DNA of 64,000 nt from a virus. Below the pieces are notes generated by a model. It saw only the letters and a program-made list of their open reading frames with translations, did not search any database and was not told where the DNA came from. Shown one piece after another: positions 47,566 to 55,274 of the stretch. The DNA is taken from positions 124,001 through 188,000 of the IMG/VR virus record IMGVR_UViG_3300028558_000016. One strand, 5' to 3'. How positions within the stretch are numbered: the first letter of the stretch is position 1; every line of letters starts with the position of its first letter. The translations under genes and the position numbers were made by a program.

Positions 47566-49469
47566 TATTGATTTATTAAACGTGAGTTATAAATTTTTCC
47601 ATTCTTATTAATGCTGATTAAATACATTCCAGGTTTGTCCAAATTGATTGCCACTTTACTATCAACAGTTAAGTGTAAAGTATTTTGGCCAAGAGAGTTT
47701 ATAACATCAATAGTTGCATTTCCCGCATCAACGGTGAACTGACCATTTGATGGATTAGGATAGATTGATATTCCAACAGGAACAGTGTAAGAAGTTATCC
47801 CAGTGGCAACTCCTGTTGTGATGGTGAAGCTCTGAGTTGTTGTACAACCTTTGCTGTCTGTGATCAAACATGTATAAGTTCCACCAGTTAATCCAGAAGC
47901 AGTTTGTGATGAACCACCAGATGGTGACCATGAATAAGTATAGCCAGGAGTTCCGCCTGAAGGAATTACATTAGCAATTCCATCATTTGAGCTTGGTGAT
48001 GTTTCATTTGTTTGCGAATTAGTTGCAGACAAAATAATTGGTTGAGTGATATTAAAGTTCTTGGTGATCGAACAATTGTTTGCATCTTTAATTACACAAG
48101 AATAAGCACCTTGCGAAAATCCAGAAGCAGTTGAAGATGTTCCACCAGTTGGAGACCATGAATAAGTGTAACCAGGAGTTCCACCTGATGCAACAACTGT
48201 TGCTGAAGCATTACTTCCACCATTGCAAGATACATTAGTCTGAAATTGATTTGCCGTAACAGCACTTGGTTGAGTCACTATAACAGTCATTGTTTTAGTC
48301 ATGGTTGAAGCATCAATAACTTTCACAGTGTAAGTTCCTGCAATCAATCCACTAACAGAAGCAGTTGTGTAACTTCCAGGAGACCACGAATAAGTGAAAC
48401 CAGGAAGACCACCTGTTGGTGTGCATGTTGCTGAACCATTATTTCCACCATTACAAGAAACACTTGATGATGTCATGTTCAATACCAATGTTGGATTTGC
48501 GTTATATTTAGCTATGTTGTTAAATGGAGTGGTGAAATTTCCGCCTGCATATAATTCACCATTGTAAACCGCCAAGCAAGCAATCGTTGAACCAATTGCC
48601 GATGGGATGTTAGACATTGAAACACCATTCCAAATTTTTATTCCTGGTGCAGCTGAATTTGCAGTATAAAGATTCCCACTGTAAACTTCCATTGGACCTT
48701 GAGTTCCAGCTTGACCACCAGTAGAAGCAAATGTTGTTCCATTATATTTAATAAATCCAGCAGAAACTACACCGTTGAATCCAACCATTCCGTTTCCGAA
48801 ATAAATATTTCCAGAATAAGTTTTTGCACCTTGAACAGATACAGCAGTATAAGTCGTTGGAACTGGACTCAAAGAGGTAGTAAATGTTTCAATAAATCCA
48901 GGCCATGTTCCAGTGATGTATAATTTATTATTATAAACTTCCAAATCCTGTATTTCATAACTATTAAGATTTGGACCAATTTGTGTAGGAGCATAATTAT
49001 TTGATGGATCACATTGTATGAGATAATGAATACCCGAAGAATATCCTCCAAAATAAATATAATCATTCATGCCATTTAATACACACGGAGGATAATTACA
49101 AACTGTTCTAAAACCATATCCTGGAGAAATTCCTCCAATTCCAGTTCCCATTCCTGAAACAGTATACCAATTAGAACCATTGTATACATATATGCTGTCT
49201 GAACCTACCACAACATCACTTCCATGAACTGTAATACATAGACCTGCAAAAGTTCCAGGATAGCCTGGGATTACTGTCCACGCAGTTCCATTCCAATATG
49301 CAACTTTTCCAGTGAAGGCGCCTGTTGCATAAAGACGATTGGTCAATGTGTCATTGTATAAACCATTGACATTTCCATTTAAGCCTGCTCCAACGTTGGA
49401 CCAAACTTGTGCTGTCGAATTCATTATTGACATAAGACAGATTGCGATTATTGCTATTTGTTTTTTCAT
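47565..49469 (-). CDS. Secreted SprB-repeat protein with T9SS sorting domain
   Basis: 634 aa. Signal peptide MKKQIAIIAICLMSIMNSTA, then a repetitive propeller-like region (about 22-335) with units such as LYATGAFTG, LYITGTW, LYAGGNFTT. Three SprB repeats follow (about 335-545), each with VSCNGG or an equivalent, GGTPGYTYSWSP, and a G-x-Y-x-C/V-x-I-x-D-x-x-x-C end. A type A T9SS C-terminal domain (YPNPSNGQFTVDAG...INSLGQ...LDKPGMYLISI...) closes it. It would be exported through the host type IX system and anchored or released at the surface, as SprB adhesins of gliding Bacteroidota are. Host-like cargo in a phage operon suggests horizontal transfer; a role in host surface change or superinfection is inferred. 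Confidence 0.85.
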   Translation of the reverse strand: MKKQIAIIAICLMSIMNSTAQVWSNVGAGLNGNVNGLYNDTLTNRLYATGAFTGKVAYWNGTAWTVIPGYPGTFAGLCITVHGSDVVVGSDSIYVYNGSNWYTVSGMGTGIGGISPGYGFRTVCNYPPCVLNGMNDYIYFGGYSSGIHYLIQCDPSNNYAPTQIGPNLNSYEIQDLEVYNNKLYITGTWPGFIETFTTSLSPVPTTYTAVSVQGAKTYSGNIYFGNGMVGFNGVVSAGFIKYNGTTFASTGGQAGTQGPMEVYSGNLYTANSAAPGIKIWNGVSMSNIPSAIGSTIACLAVYNGELYAGGNFTTPFNNIAKYNANPTLVLNMTSSSVSCNGGNNGSATCTPTGGLPGFTYSWSPGSYTTASVSGLIAGTYTVKVIDASTMTKTMTVIVTQPSAVTANQFQTNVSCNGGSNASATVVASGGTPGYTYSWSPTGGTSSTASGFSQGAYSCVIKDANNCSITKNFNITQPIILSATNSQTNETSPSSNDGIANVIPSGGTPGYTYSWSPSGGSSQTASGLTGGTYTCLITDSKGCTTTQSFTITTGVATGITSYTVPVGISIYPNPSNGQFTVDAGNATIDVINSLGQNTLHLTVDSKVAINLDKPGMYLISINKNGKIYNSRLINQ

Positions 49470-49478
49470 GTTTTATTT

Positions 49479-49670
49479 TTATTTTATTTTATCAAACGGC
49501 GAGAACGAAGTGCCGTCACCTTCTTTTTTAGGTTCTTCTTTTTTCTCAACAGGTTTTGTTTTCACTGTGTCAAGATGTGAGAATGGAGAATTAACTATTG
49601 GTTTATCGTCGCCACAACTTAAGAGTGTAACTCCAACTGACAATATTAAAAGATTTTTGATTGTTTTCAT
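49479..49670 (-). CDS. Small predicted lipoprotein
   Basis: 63 aa from ATG 49670. MKTIKNLLILSVGVTLLSCGDD has lipobox TLLSC (Cys19). The mature part is a short Lys/Pro/Glu-rich linker (KTKPVEKKEEPKKEGDG), an unstructured tether. It lies directly upstream of the T9SS protein. An upstream in-frame extension to 49739 is less likely because it would hide the signal peptide. Confidence 0.65.
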   Translation of the reverse strand: MKTIKNLLILSVGVTLLSCGDDKPIVNSPFSHLDTVKTKPVEKKEEPKKEGDGTSFSPFDKIK

Positions 49671-49671
49671 A

Positions 49672-50145
49672 TTACTTTTTGTTATAAGTTGAAGAACCAC
49701 AGTATTCGCACATGTTACCGTGCCATTTATTACCACCACAACTATTGCAATTGCCAGTATGTGAATATACTAAATTTTTATGACTATTTCTTACTCCGAA
49801 ATCGTGCACTACGTAATCATTTTCATCTTCAAATTTAATGAAAAGGCCAAGGAATTTTTTTGGAAAGGATTTCATTAATTTTCCAATGGTTGACAGATTA
49901 GCAAGGATGAACAATAATAAAAGTACTAATGGAAATACAAGCAACATTGTCTCGGTAGAAGAAAAAATGTCAAGCAAATTAAAGTGACTTGGAATTAGTT
50001 TATCTTCAACGTTTGATGTTGCAACGTTTACTAAAACTGCATCGCCGTCTTTCATGACGGCGGAAGCAGTGTATTCTTTTGTGCTGACTATTGATTGGCC
50101 AAACATGTTGGCCGTGATCAAAAATAAAACCGCAAACTTTTTCAT
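49672..50145 (-). CDS. Membrane protein with C-terminal zinc ribbon
   Basis: 157 aa. Signal peptide or first TM (MKKFAVLFLITANMFGQS), a second TM (TMLLVFPLVLLLLFILANLS, about 65-85), then a C-terminal CNSCGGNKWHGNMCEYCGS with two CxxC pairs likely binding zinc in the cytoplasm. No family recognised. Overlaps the first gene of the operon by 1 nt. Confidence 0.65.
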   Translation of the reverse strand: MKKFAVLFLITANMFGQSIVSTKEYTASAVMKDGDAVLVNVATSNVEDKLIPSHFNLLDIFSSTETMLLVFPLVLLLLFILANLSTIGKLMKSFPKKFLGLFIKFEDENDYVVHDFGVRNSHKNLVYSHTGNCNSCGGNKWHGNMCEYCGSSTYNKK

Positions 50146-50456
50146 TAGTTATAAATAAATTTACGGTTCATTGAAGCTGCCATATCAACAAGCATGGAAG
50201 TTTCTCCGATGGTGTTCACGAATTTTCCATGAAGCCTGCGATCCTTTTTCATGAGTTTTTCCATTTCATCCATTTGTTTGGTGTTCTCGAAAAATTCCGC
50301 CTGTTCGCGTAACTCATGATGTTTTTTTCTGATGCTGATTTGATTCTCAACATTTTTTACTAAAGACTTCATCACGTCTTCTTTTTTTACTGGTTTTACA
50401 TTCGACAGCATTTCTAACAATGCAATTATCGGATGATTTTGATTTTGTTTTCTCAT
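50145..50456 (-). CDS. Hypothetical helical protein, first gene of the second minus operon
   Basis: 103 aa, basic and helical (MRKQNQNHPIIALLEMLSNVKPVKKEDVMKSLVKNVENQISIRKKHHELREQAEFFENTKQMDEMEKLMKKDRRLHGKF), a likely coiled coil. It follows the TTAGTATATTTA promoter and has AACCAACC right before its ATG, shared with 54534. Confidence 0.6.
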   Translation of the reverse strand: MRKQNQNHPIIALLEMLSNVKPVKKEDVMKSLVKNVENQISIRKKHHELREQAEFFENTKQMDEMEKLMKKDRRLHGKFVNTIGETSMLVDMAASMNRKFIYN

Positions 50457-50478
50457 GGTTGGTTGTTTTAATTTATAT

Positions 50479-50492
50479 GTAAATATACTAAC
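50479..50492 (-). promoter_or_regulatory. Promoter of second minus operon (GTTAGTATATTTAC)
   Basis: Minus-strand copy of the TTAGTATATTT element 23 nt before the ATG at 50456. Confidence 0.65.
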
Positions 50493-50608
50493 TTTTTTCC
50501 ATATATAAAAATGATTCTTATAACTTATTGATAATCAAGCAGTTACGTTTTCCATTATACCTCGATTTCCTAATGGATTTAAGGCTTCAATCATCATTAA
50601 ATTTTGGC

Positions 50609-50624
50609 GAATATATACATAAAC
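50609..50624 (+). promoter_or_regulatory. Late-type promoter candidate (GAATATATACATAAAC)
   Basis: A TATATA element about 24 nt before the ATG at 50640, in the divergent gap opposite the minus-strand promoter. Confidence 0.6.
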
Positions 50625-50639
50625 TAAAACTAATCATAC

Positions 50640-51359
50640 ATGGCTATAGTCATCACAGAGATTCTTGGCACTGACCCGTTTAGCGGTTCGAGAATCGTAA
50701 TAAACGCAAACTTCCAATCATTAAAAACTGAAGTGGAAGCGCTGGAATCTAATCTCGGGATTAGCGTTGCATCAGGAAATATTGACATTTCTGCAGCGAT
50801 AGGTGGACAAATAAAAGCAAAAGTTGGAGCATTCAATAACATCCAACTTCCAGTAGCAGGAATTCCAAACATCACGCTTACCGGATCGACCGGAGCAATA
50901 GTTGGAAAAACGTTAACTCTTGCCACATCGGCAGTAATTCCAACGCTAACAGCAGACAATTTTACAGCCACCGCACTCGGACAAAGCATCTTCAATGGTG
51001 AAGCAACTTTCAACGCGTTAGTAAAGGTTACAGACGGTCTTGCTTACAACAAAGTAAACGTTGGAACAGTGAGCACTCACACGGTAATAAATTCAGACAG
51101 AGTGATTCTTTTCACATTGAACGTTTTATCACCAGGTGCTCTCGTCATAACTCCAGATGCTCAGTTGGTTGATGGTCACGTGGTAACCCTCGTTGACACA
51201 AGCAACGTGGCAACAACACTTGATACAACATTCATCATGGGAACTTGGGGTTCCATTACATTCGCTGCTGATGGTTACAAATCATGCATCACTTTAATGT
51301 GGAGCGTTGTAGATAACAAATGGATTATCATTGGTTCTTCAAATATGACAATTCTATAA
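50640..51359 (+). CDS. Virion structural protein (fibre or baseplate-attached)
   Basis: 239 aa. MAIVITEILGTDPFSGSRIVINANFQSLKTEVEALESNLGIS is a short coiled-coil-type start, followed by a Thr/Ala/Ile-rich repetitive beta region (NIQLPVAGIPNITLTGSTGAIVGKTLTLATSAVIPTLTADNFTATALG) and a C-terminal beta head. This layout fits a trimeric fibre or spike. It has no leader and is under a late promoter. Confidence 0.6.
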   Translation: MAIVITEILGTDPFSGSRIVINANFQSLKTEVEALESNLGISVASGNIDISAAIGGQIKAKVGAFNNIQLPVAGIPNITLTGSTGAIVGKTLTLATSAVIPTLTADNFTATALGQSIFNGEATFNALVKVTDGLAYNKVNVGTVSTHTVINSDRVILFTLNVLSPGALVITPDAQLVDGHVVTLVDTSNVATTLDTTFIMGTWGSITFAADGYKSCITLMWSVVDNKWIIIGSSNMTIL

Positions 51360-51724
51360 TGAAGCACATTAAGACGTATAACGAAGCTATCAACGAAGGA
51401 TGGTTGACTGATTGGCTCTTTAAAAGAACTTATAAGGTCAATTATACAACTGAACTTGTTGACAAGAAAACCAATGAACCGGTTTCTTATAAATCTTACT
51501 TGACTGTGAAGGCCAAGAACGAAGATGAAGCTCTCGAGAAATTTTATACCAAATGGGACGAGGCAATAAAAGGCTTTGACGTTGAACCTAAAGTCATAGT
51601 TGGAAATATAGTTAAAACAGACAAGGCAGATAAAATCAATATAGATCTTCCAAGATCCATACAGAAGATAAGCAAGGAAAAAGAAGTTAAAAAAGAAGTC
51701 AAAGACGACGAAAAGAAGAAATGA
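51359..51724 (+). CDS. Leader-bearing protein (MKHIKTYNEAINE)
   Basis: 121 aa from ATG 51359 (TAATG overlap). Leader ends AINE/GW. A basic body (FKRTYKVNYTTELVDKKTNEPVSYKSYLTVKAKNEDEALEKFYTKWDEAI) resembles a small alpha/beta plait, with a Lys/Glu-rich end. No family recognised. Confidence 0.65.
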   Translation: MKHIKTYNEAINEGWLTDWLFKRTYKVNYTTELVDKKTNEPVSYKSYLTVKAKNEDEALEKFYTKWDEAIKGFDVEPKVIVGNIVKTDKADKINIDLPRSIQKISKEKEVKKEVKDDEKKK

Positions 51725-52053
51725 AACACTTAAAGAGTTTTGAAAATCTTAATGAGAATGTCTTGCAAAACAAGCTGATTCCCATTTTTCCAGAAAATCC
51801 AACTTGGAAGTTAAGCGACTCGTGGGAAGGAAATGACGGAGACATTAATTTTTCTTTTACCAATGGACCTTTTGAAGTAACAGCAGAATTCTGGGATCCA
51901 ACAAGTACATACACCGTAGGTTTCAGAGAAACAGGAGACAAGTATTTAGTGCCTGAAGGAAAAAGGTATCAATCAGGAAATTTAAAAGATCTCGCAGAAG
52001 TTAAAAAAGAAATGTCCAAGATGATGGACTTCTTAGAAGAATACTCTAAATAA
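51721..52053 (+). CDS. Leader-bearing protein (MKHLKSFENLNE)
   Basis: 110 aa. Leader ends NLNE/N. The body (WKLSDSWEGNDGDINFSFTNGPFEVTAEFWDPTSTYTVGFRETGDKYLVPEGKRYQSGNLKDL) is beta-rich with a C-terminal helix. ATGA overlap. No family recognised. Confidence 0.65.
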   Translation: MKHLKSFENLNENVLQNKLIPIFPENPTWKLSDSWEGNDGDINFSFTNGPFEVTAEFWDPTSTYTVGFRETGDKYLVPEGKRYQSGNLKDLAEVKKEMSKMMDFLEEYSK

Positions 52054-52062
52054 TAATTACAC

Positions 52063-54147
52063 ATGGCAGTTGCTCCTTTCATAAAACCGTTACAAGTACA
52101 AGGAGGAACGTTTTATACGTTCTCATCTTCATCTGAAGATCTTGGCTTGACATTTAATAATTCATCTACCAAATTTAGATTTTCTAAATATGTGTTGTTG
52201 AATATTCCTAACATCGCAACACCTGCATTTCAGGATAACAAAATTCAATTCGATACCATTGATGGAGCAATGATCGAAGGTCTTGACCCAGATCAAAACA
52301 TTAACCTTGCTCAATCGTTTCAGAACTATACATTAAACCTTGAGGCATTATTGATCTCTCAAACAAGCTATGATAGAAACCTAAAGCAAAACGTTGCTGA
52401 AAGAGTTTTCTGGAAATGGTTGAAGGAACTTGGTGCAATACATTGGAAGAAAGCAAACTCTCTTCAAACAACAACAAACGTTATAACAGACCCAAGGTTT
52501 CTTGAATTAGATGAAACATTAACAGGTCCATCAAGATATTACAGAGTTGCTCAATACATTGGAGACATAGACATCGTCAACTCGGTACAGAACAATACAA
52601 ACGCATATTCTGAGGTTTATATTCACGTTCCAACTTCAGATGGAAATACTCCGCTCATTCTATTTAAAACTGTTGAAGACGTCAACTATGATGCTTCAAT
52701 GATAATTCAGAACAGACCGGTCGATCCACTTGACACAGAATTTCTTACTGGAAGACATTATTTTGACGTTCACCCAGCAGGGTTAAACATCAACGCATTT
52801 TACGATCAAGACACGATTGGACAACCTATAAGCTTGTTCTTTAATACTGGAACCAACTTATATGACATCCCAGAACATTGGTATGATCCATTGGTTGGAC
52901 CAAACGCATATTTCACAGATTCAATATTCACCGATGTAACAATAGACAAGATCCAAAAAACTTTTGGATTGAGCACAATATTTTATCAAAGGTCAAGACT
53001 TGACGGAGTTCAAGTAGATTTTGAAGCAACGAATTATAAACCAATTGTTGACAATCCGACATTGACAACCATCCAGCAATACAATGCTACGGTGGATGCT
53101 CAACCGTTTGAGTTCAACGCAGTTCTTGTTTATTACGATGTATATGATGCAAATAATCCTGATGATGTTGCAACAAACCTTTATGGAGTTTTATTCCTTG
53201 AGGATGTTGAGCAACAATCTACGGAGTATGGAATTCCAAGATTCAAGAAGTTTAAACCGAATGTTGTCACTAAATTAAATGGTAACTCATACGGATTTAA
53301 GATCAATTTAAAATTTGATACGTCTGTTGAGAATGCTGGAATTGTTGAGAAGGCTATAAATGACTTTAGTTCATTCTCTCTTGAAATGTTCGTTGATGCA
53401 ATGAACGTTCTTCAGCAATCATCTGCCGTATTGAACGAACAATCAACTGAGATAATTGATTTGAAGAATCAAATGTTGCAGCTTGAGGATTTGATCATCA
53501 ATACTTCCAACATCAATGAAATAAATTTAAGGCTTGATAACCTTGAAGAGGACTTTGCTGCCAACCAAGCATTGTTCAATAATACAAACGATATAATGGC
53601 CTTGATCGAGAAGAATGCTGATTCCATTAATCAGGTTCTTGCCGGACAAACAAGCATAGAAGTTTCTTACAACTTGAACGCCATCAAAGGTGGTTCAGGA
53701 ATATTTGTCGACAGAAGCGTTCCAAACAACGTTACTCTAAACAACACTGTTCAAGGATTTACGATAACTCAAAATGTTCCATACTTTGCAGATCTTTCTG
53801 CTGGTGGAACCATAACACTTCAAAAGTATAACAATTACTTCAGACACTCTGTTGGAGGAGCTGTTCTTAATGCAGCAACTGACATTTATGTAAAAGTAGA
53901 TGACAGCCAAGTTAAATGGCAGAGAGGACAAACCCTAAGACTTGTATTCGATGATATTCTTGACATGCAAACATTCAGCTTGATAATTCAAACTGATGCA
54001 ACGAATTCATTTGGAAATGGAACTTATGGTGTATTTGTGGGTGCAGTCTCCAGCACAGAGTTTACTCCGGCCGGAGACCGTCCAATTTTTGACATCACCT
54101 GTGTTGACGACATCAACATGGTGTTCATAATAGATCAAATAAGATAA
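52063..54147 (+). CDS. Tail/baseplate structural protein
   Basis: 694 aa. A beta-rich N-terminal half (MAVAPFIKPLQVQGGTFYTFSSSSEDLGLTFNNSSTKFRFSKYVLLNIPNI...) is followed by a coiled coil (about 456-503, LNEQSTEIIDLKNQMLQLEDLIINTSNINEINLRLDNLEED) and a C-terminal beta domain. No leader. It sits between other large structural genes in the direction of late transcription. No specific homologue recognised. Confidence 0.6.
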   Translation: MAVAPFIKPLQVQGGTFYTFSSSSEDLGLTFNNSSTKFRFSKYVLLNIPNIATPAFQDNKIQFDTIDGAMIEGLDPDQNINLAQSFQNYTLNLEALLISQTSYDRNLKQNVAERVFWKWLKELGAIHWKKANSLQTTTNVITDPRFLELDETLTGPSRYYRVAQYIGDIDIVNSVQNNTNAYSEVYIHVPTSDGNTPLILFKTVEDVNYDASMIIQNRPVDPLDTEFLTGRHYFDVHPAGLNINAFYDQDTIGQPISLFFNTGTNLYDIPEHWYDPLVGPNAYFTDSIFTDVTIDKIQKTFGLSTIFYQRSRLDGVQVDFEATNYKPIVDNPTLTTIQQYNATVDAQPFEFNAVLVYYDVYDANNPDDVATNLYGVLFLEDVEQQSTEYGIPRFKKFKPNVVTKLNGNSYGFKINLKFDTSVENAGIVEKAINDFSSFSLEMFVDAMNVLQQSSAVLNEQSTEIIDLKNQMLQLEDLIINTSNINEINLRLDNLEEDFAANQALFNNTNDIMALIEKNADSINQVLAGQTSIEVSYNLNAIKGGSGIFVDRSVPNNVTLNNTVQGFTITQNVPYFADLSAGGTITLQKYNNYFRHSVGGAVLNAATDIYVKVDDSQVKWQRGQTLRLVFDDILDMQTFSLIIQTDATNSFGNGTYGVFVGAVSSTEFTPAGDRPIFDITCVDDINMVFIIDQIR

Positions 54148-54150
54148 TAA

Positions 54151-54534
54151 TTAAGCGGTAGCAGTTCTTTGCCAAGAAGAAACTATTGGACCTTTATTTG
54201 AATAATAAATGGTCGCAATTCCGTTTGCTCTTGGAACTTTCTGCACAATCACAATCAGCTCTTCTTCGGCTGATTTTTTTGTTTTGACTGGTGCAGTTTC
54301 CTTAGGTTGTTTTGCGATTGCTGGAATTTGTTTGACATCTTTTTTCTTGTCAAATCCAACTATTGAAATTTTCTGGTTCCACATGTCAGTTATGGTAAGT
54401 TTTTCTTCTTTACCTTTTGCATTAATACAAACTGCTGTGCAGCTTCTTCCAGTTCTGATAAGCTGTTTAATTTTTAGAGTCTCCTTGCCTCTGGCAAGTT
54501 CCTGGTTCTCTTGTAACTGTCTTGATATAATCAT
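54151..54534 (-). CDS. Hypothetical protein
   Basis: 127 aa, basic, MIISRQLQENQELARGKETLKIKQLIRTGRSCTAVCINAKGKEEKLTITDMWNQKISIVG..., a mixed alpha/beta N-terminal part and a Lys-rich linker, then LIVIVQKVPRANGIATIYYSNKGPIVSSWQRT. It converges with the 694-aa gene 3 nt away with no visible terminator between them. Confidence 0.55.
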   Translation of the reverse strand: MIISRQLQENQELARGKETLKIKQLIRTGRSCTAVCINAKGKEEKLTITDMWNQKISIVGFDKKKDVKQIPAIAKQPKETAPVKTKKSAEEELIVIVQKVPRANGIATIYYSNKGPIVSSWQRTATA

Positions 54535-54557
54535 GGTTGGTTATTAAATAATTTAGT

Positions 54558-54573
54558 ACAAATATACTAATTA
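54558..54573 (-). promoter_or_regulatory. Minus-strand promoter (TAATTAGTATATTTGT)
   Basis: A perfect TTAGTATATTTG core on the minus strand, 24 nt before the ATG at 54534. The leader ends AATAACCAACC, as before 50456. Confidence 0.65.
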
Positions 54574-55184
54574 TTTTAATAACTTGGTAATGAACTTATA
54601 AGAATCCATCAATTTGCTTAGGTCCTTAAAGTCAGGTGTAGCAGTATTCGTGAAATAGAAAGCATAGACTAACTTATTGGTTTTCAAGTCGTAGACGAAC
54701 TTATAACATTTGGATGGAACATATACATTTTTGATCTTTTTTCCATCAAATTCGTTGTAACAAATGACAATTAAAGAGTCTGTTTTTGACAGATTTCTTA
54801 TGACCGTTTCAAAGTGTTTCCAAGGACCCCTGTTCAATTCTGGTGTCTGTGGAGCGCAGTTATAATATCTGAAAGTGAGTTCTTCCAACACACAATCATT
54901 TGCAAAATCTTCTGCGTTTGCCATGTGACCCTTGTCGTAACCAGAAGCTCTATAATCGCTGTCGTATGCTGTCTTCAATCCTTTGATGTCGCATTTAAAA
55001 TCCATCTTTTGTCTGGAACATTCTCCACCTCCGTGATATAAAATATACTTCACTGCTACTGGAACTTCATAGGTCTTTGAGTAATAGCTTTATTTGTTAT
55101 CAAGGTGTCATACCTTAATGTGTCTTGGCCACGTAGAAGGAAAGAGGCCATAAAAATGAGGATGGATGTTAATAATGTTTTCAT
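54571..55184 (-). pseudogene. Secreted DNA/RNA non-specific endonuclease, frameshifted
   Basis: Two reading frames make one NUC-type nuclease. From ATG 55184, MKTLLTSILIFMASFLLRGQ is a signal peptide followed by DTLRYDTLITNKAITQRP, then the frame runs into a stop at 55056. At 55071 a shift by one base continues as YEVPVAVKYILYHGGGECSRQKMDFK...YDKGHMANAEDFANDCVLEELTFRYYNCAPQTPELNRGPWKHFE, which keeps the DxGH-type active site (DKGH), the Asn-Arg metal region and the C-terminal strands, to the stop at 54571. A single-base deletion, sequencing error or programmed shift would explain it. A GTG at 55053 could only start a signal-less fragment. The promoter upstream (GGTATATAAAGC) is late-type. Confidence 0.75.
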
Positions 55185-55186
55185 GC

Positions 55187-55196
55187 TTTATATACC
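55187..55196 (-). promoter_or_regulatory. Late-type element before the nuclease gene
   Basis: Minus strand GGTATATAAAGC; TATATA ends 4 nt before the ATG at 55184. Confidence 0.4.
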
Positions 55197-55240
55197 AAAA
55201 TTTATTCATTTCTATTGAAACGAAGCCATTCTGGAGAGCA

Positions 55241-55255
55241 GATATATACTAAAAC
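55241..55255 (+). promoter_or_regulatory. Late-type promoter candidate (GATATATACTAAAAC)
   Basis: TATATA about 27 nt before the ATG at 55275. Confidence 0.6.
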
Positions 55256-55274
55256 CAAAAAGGATAACTAAAAG

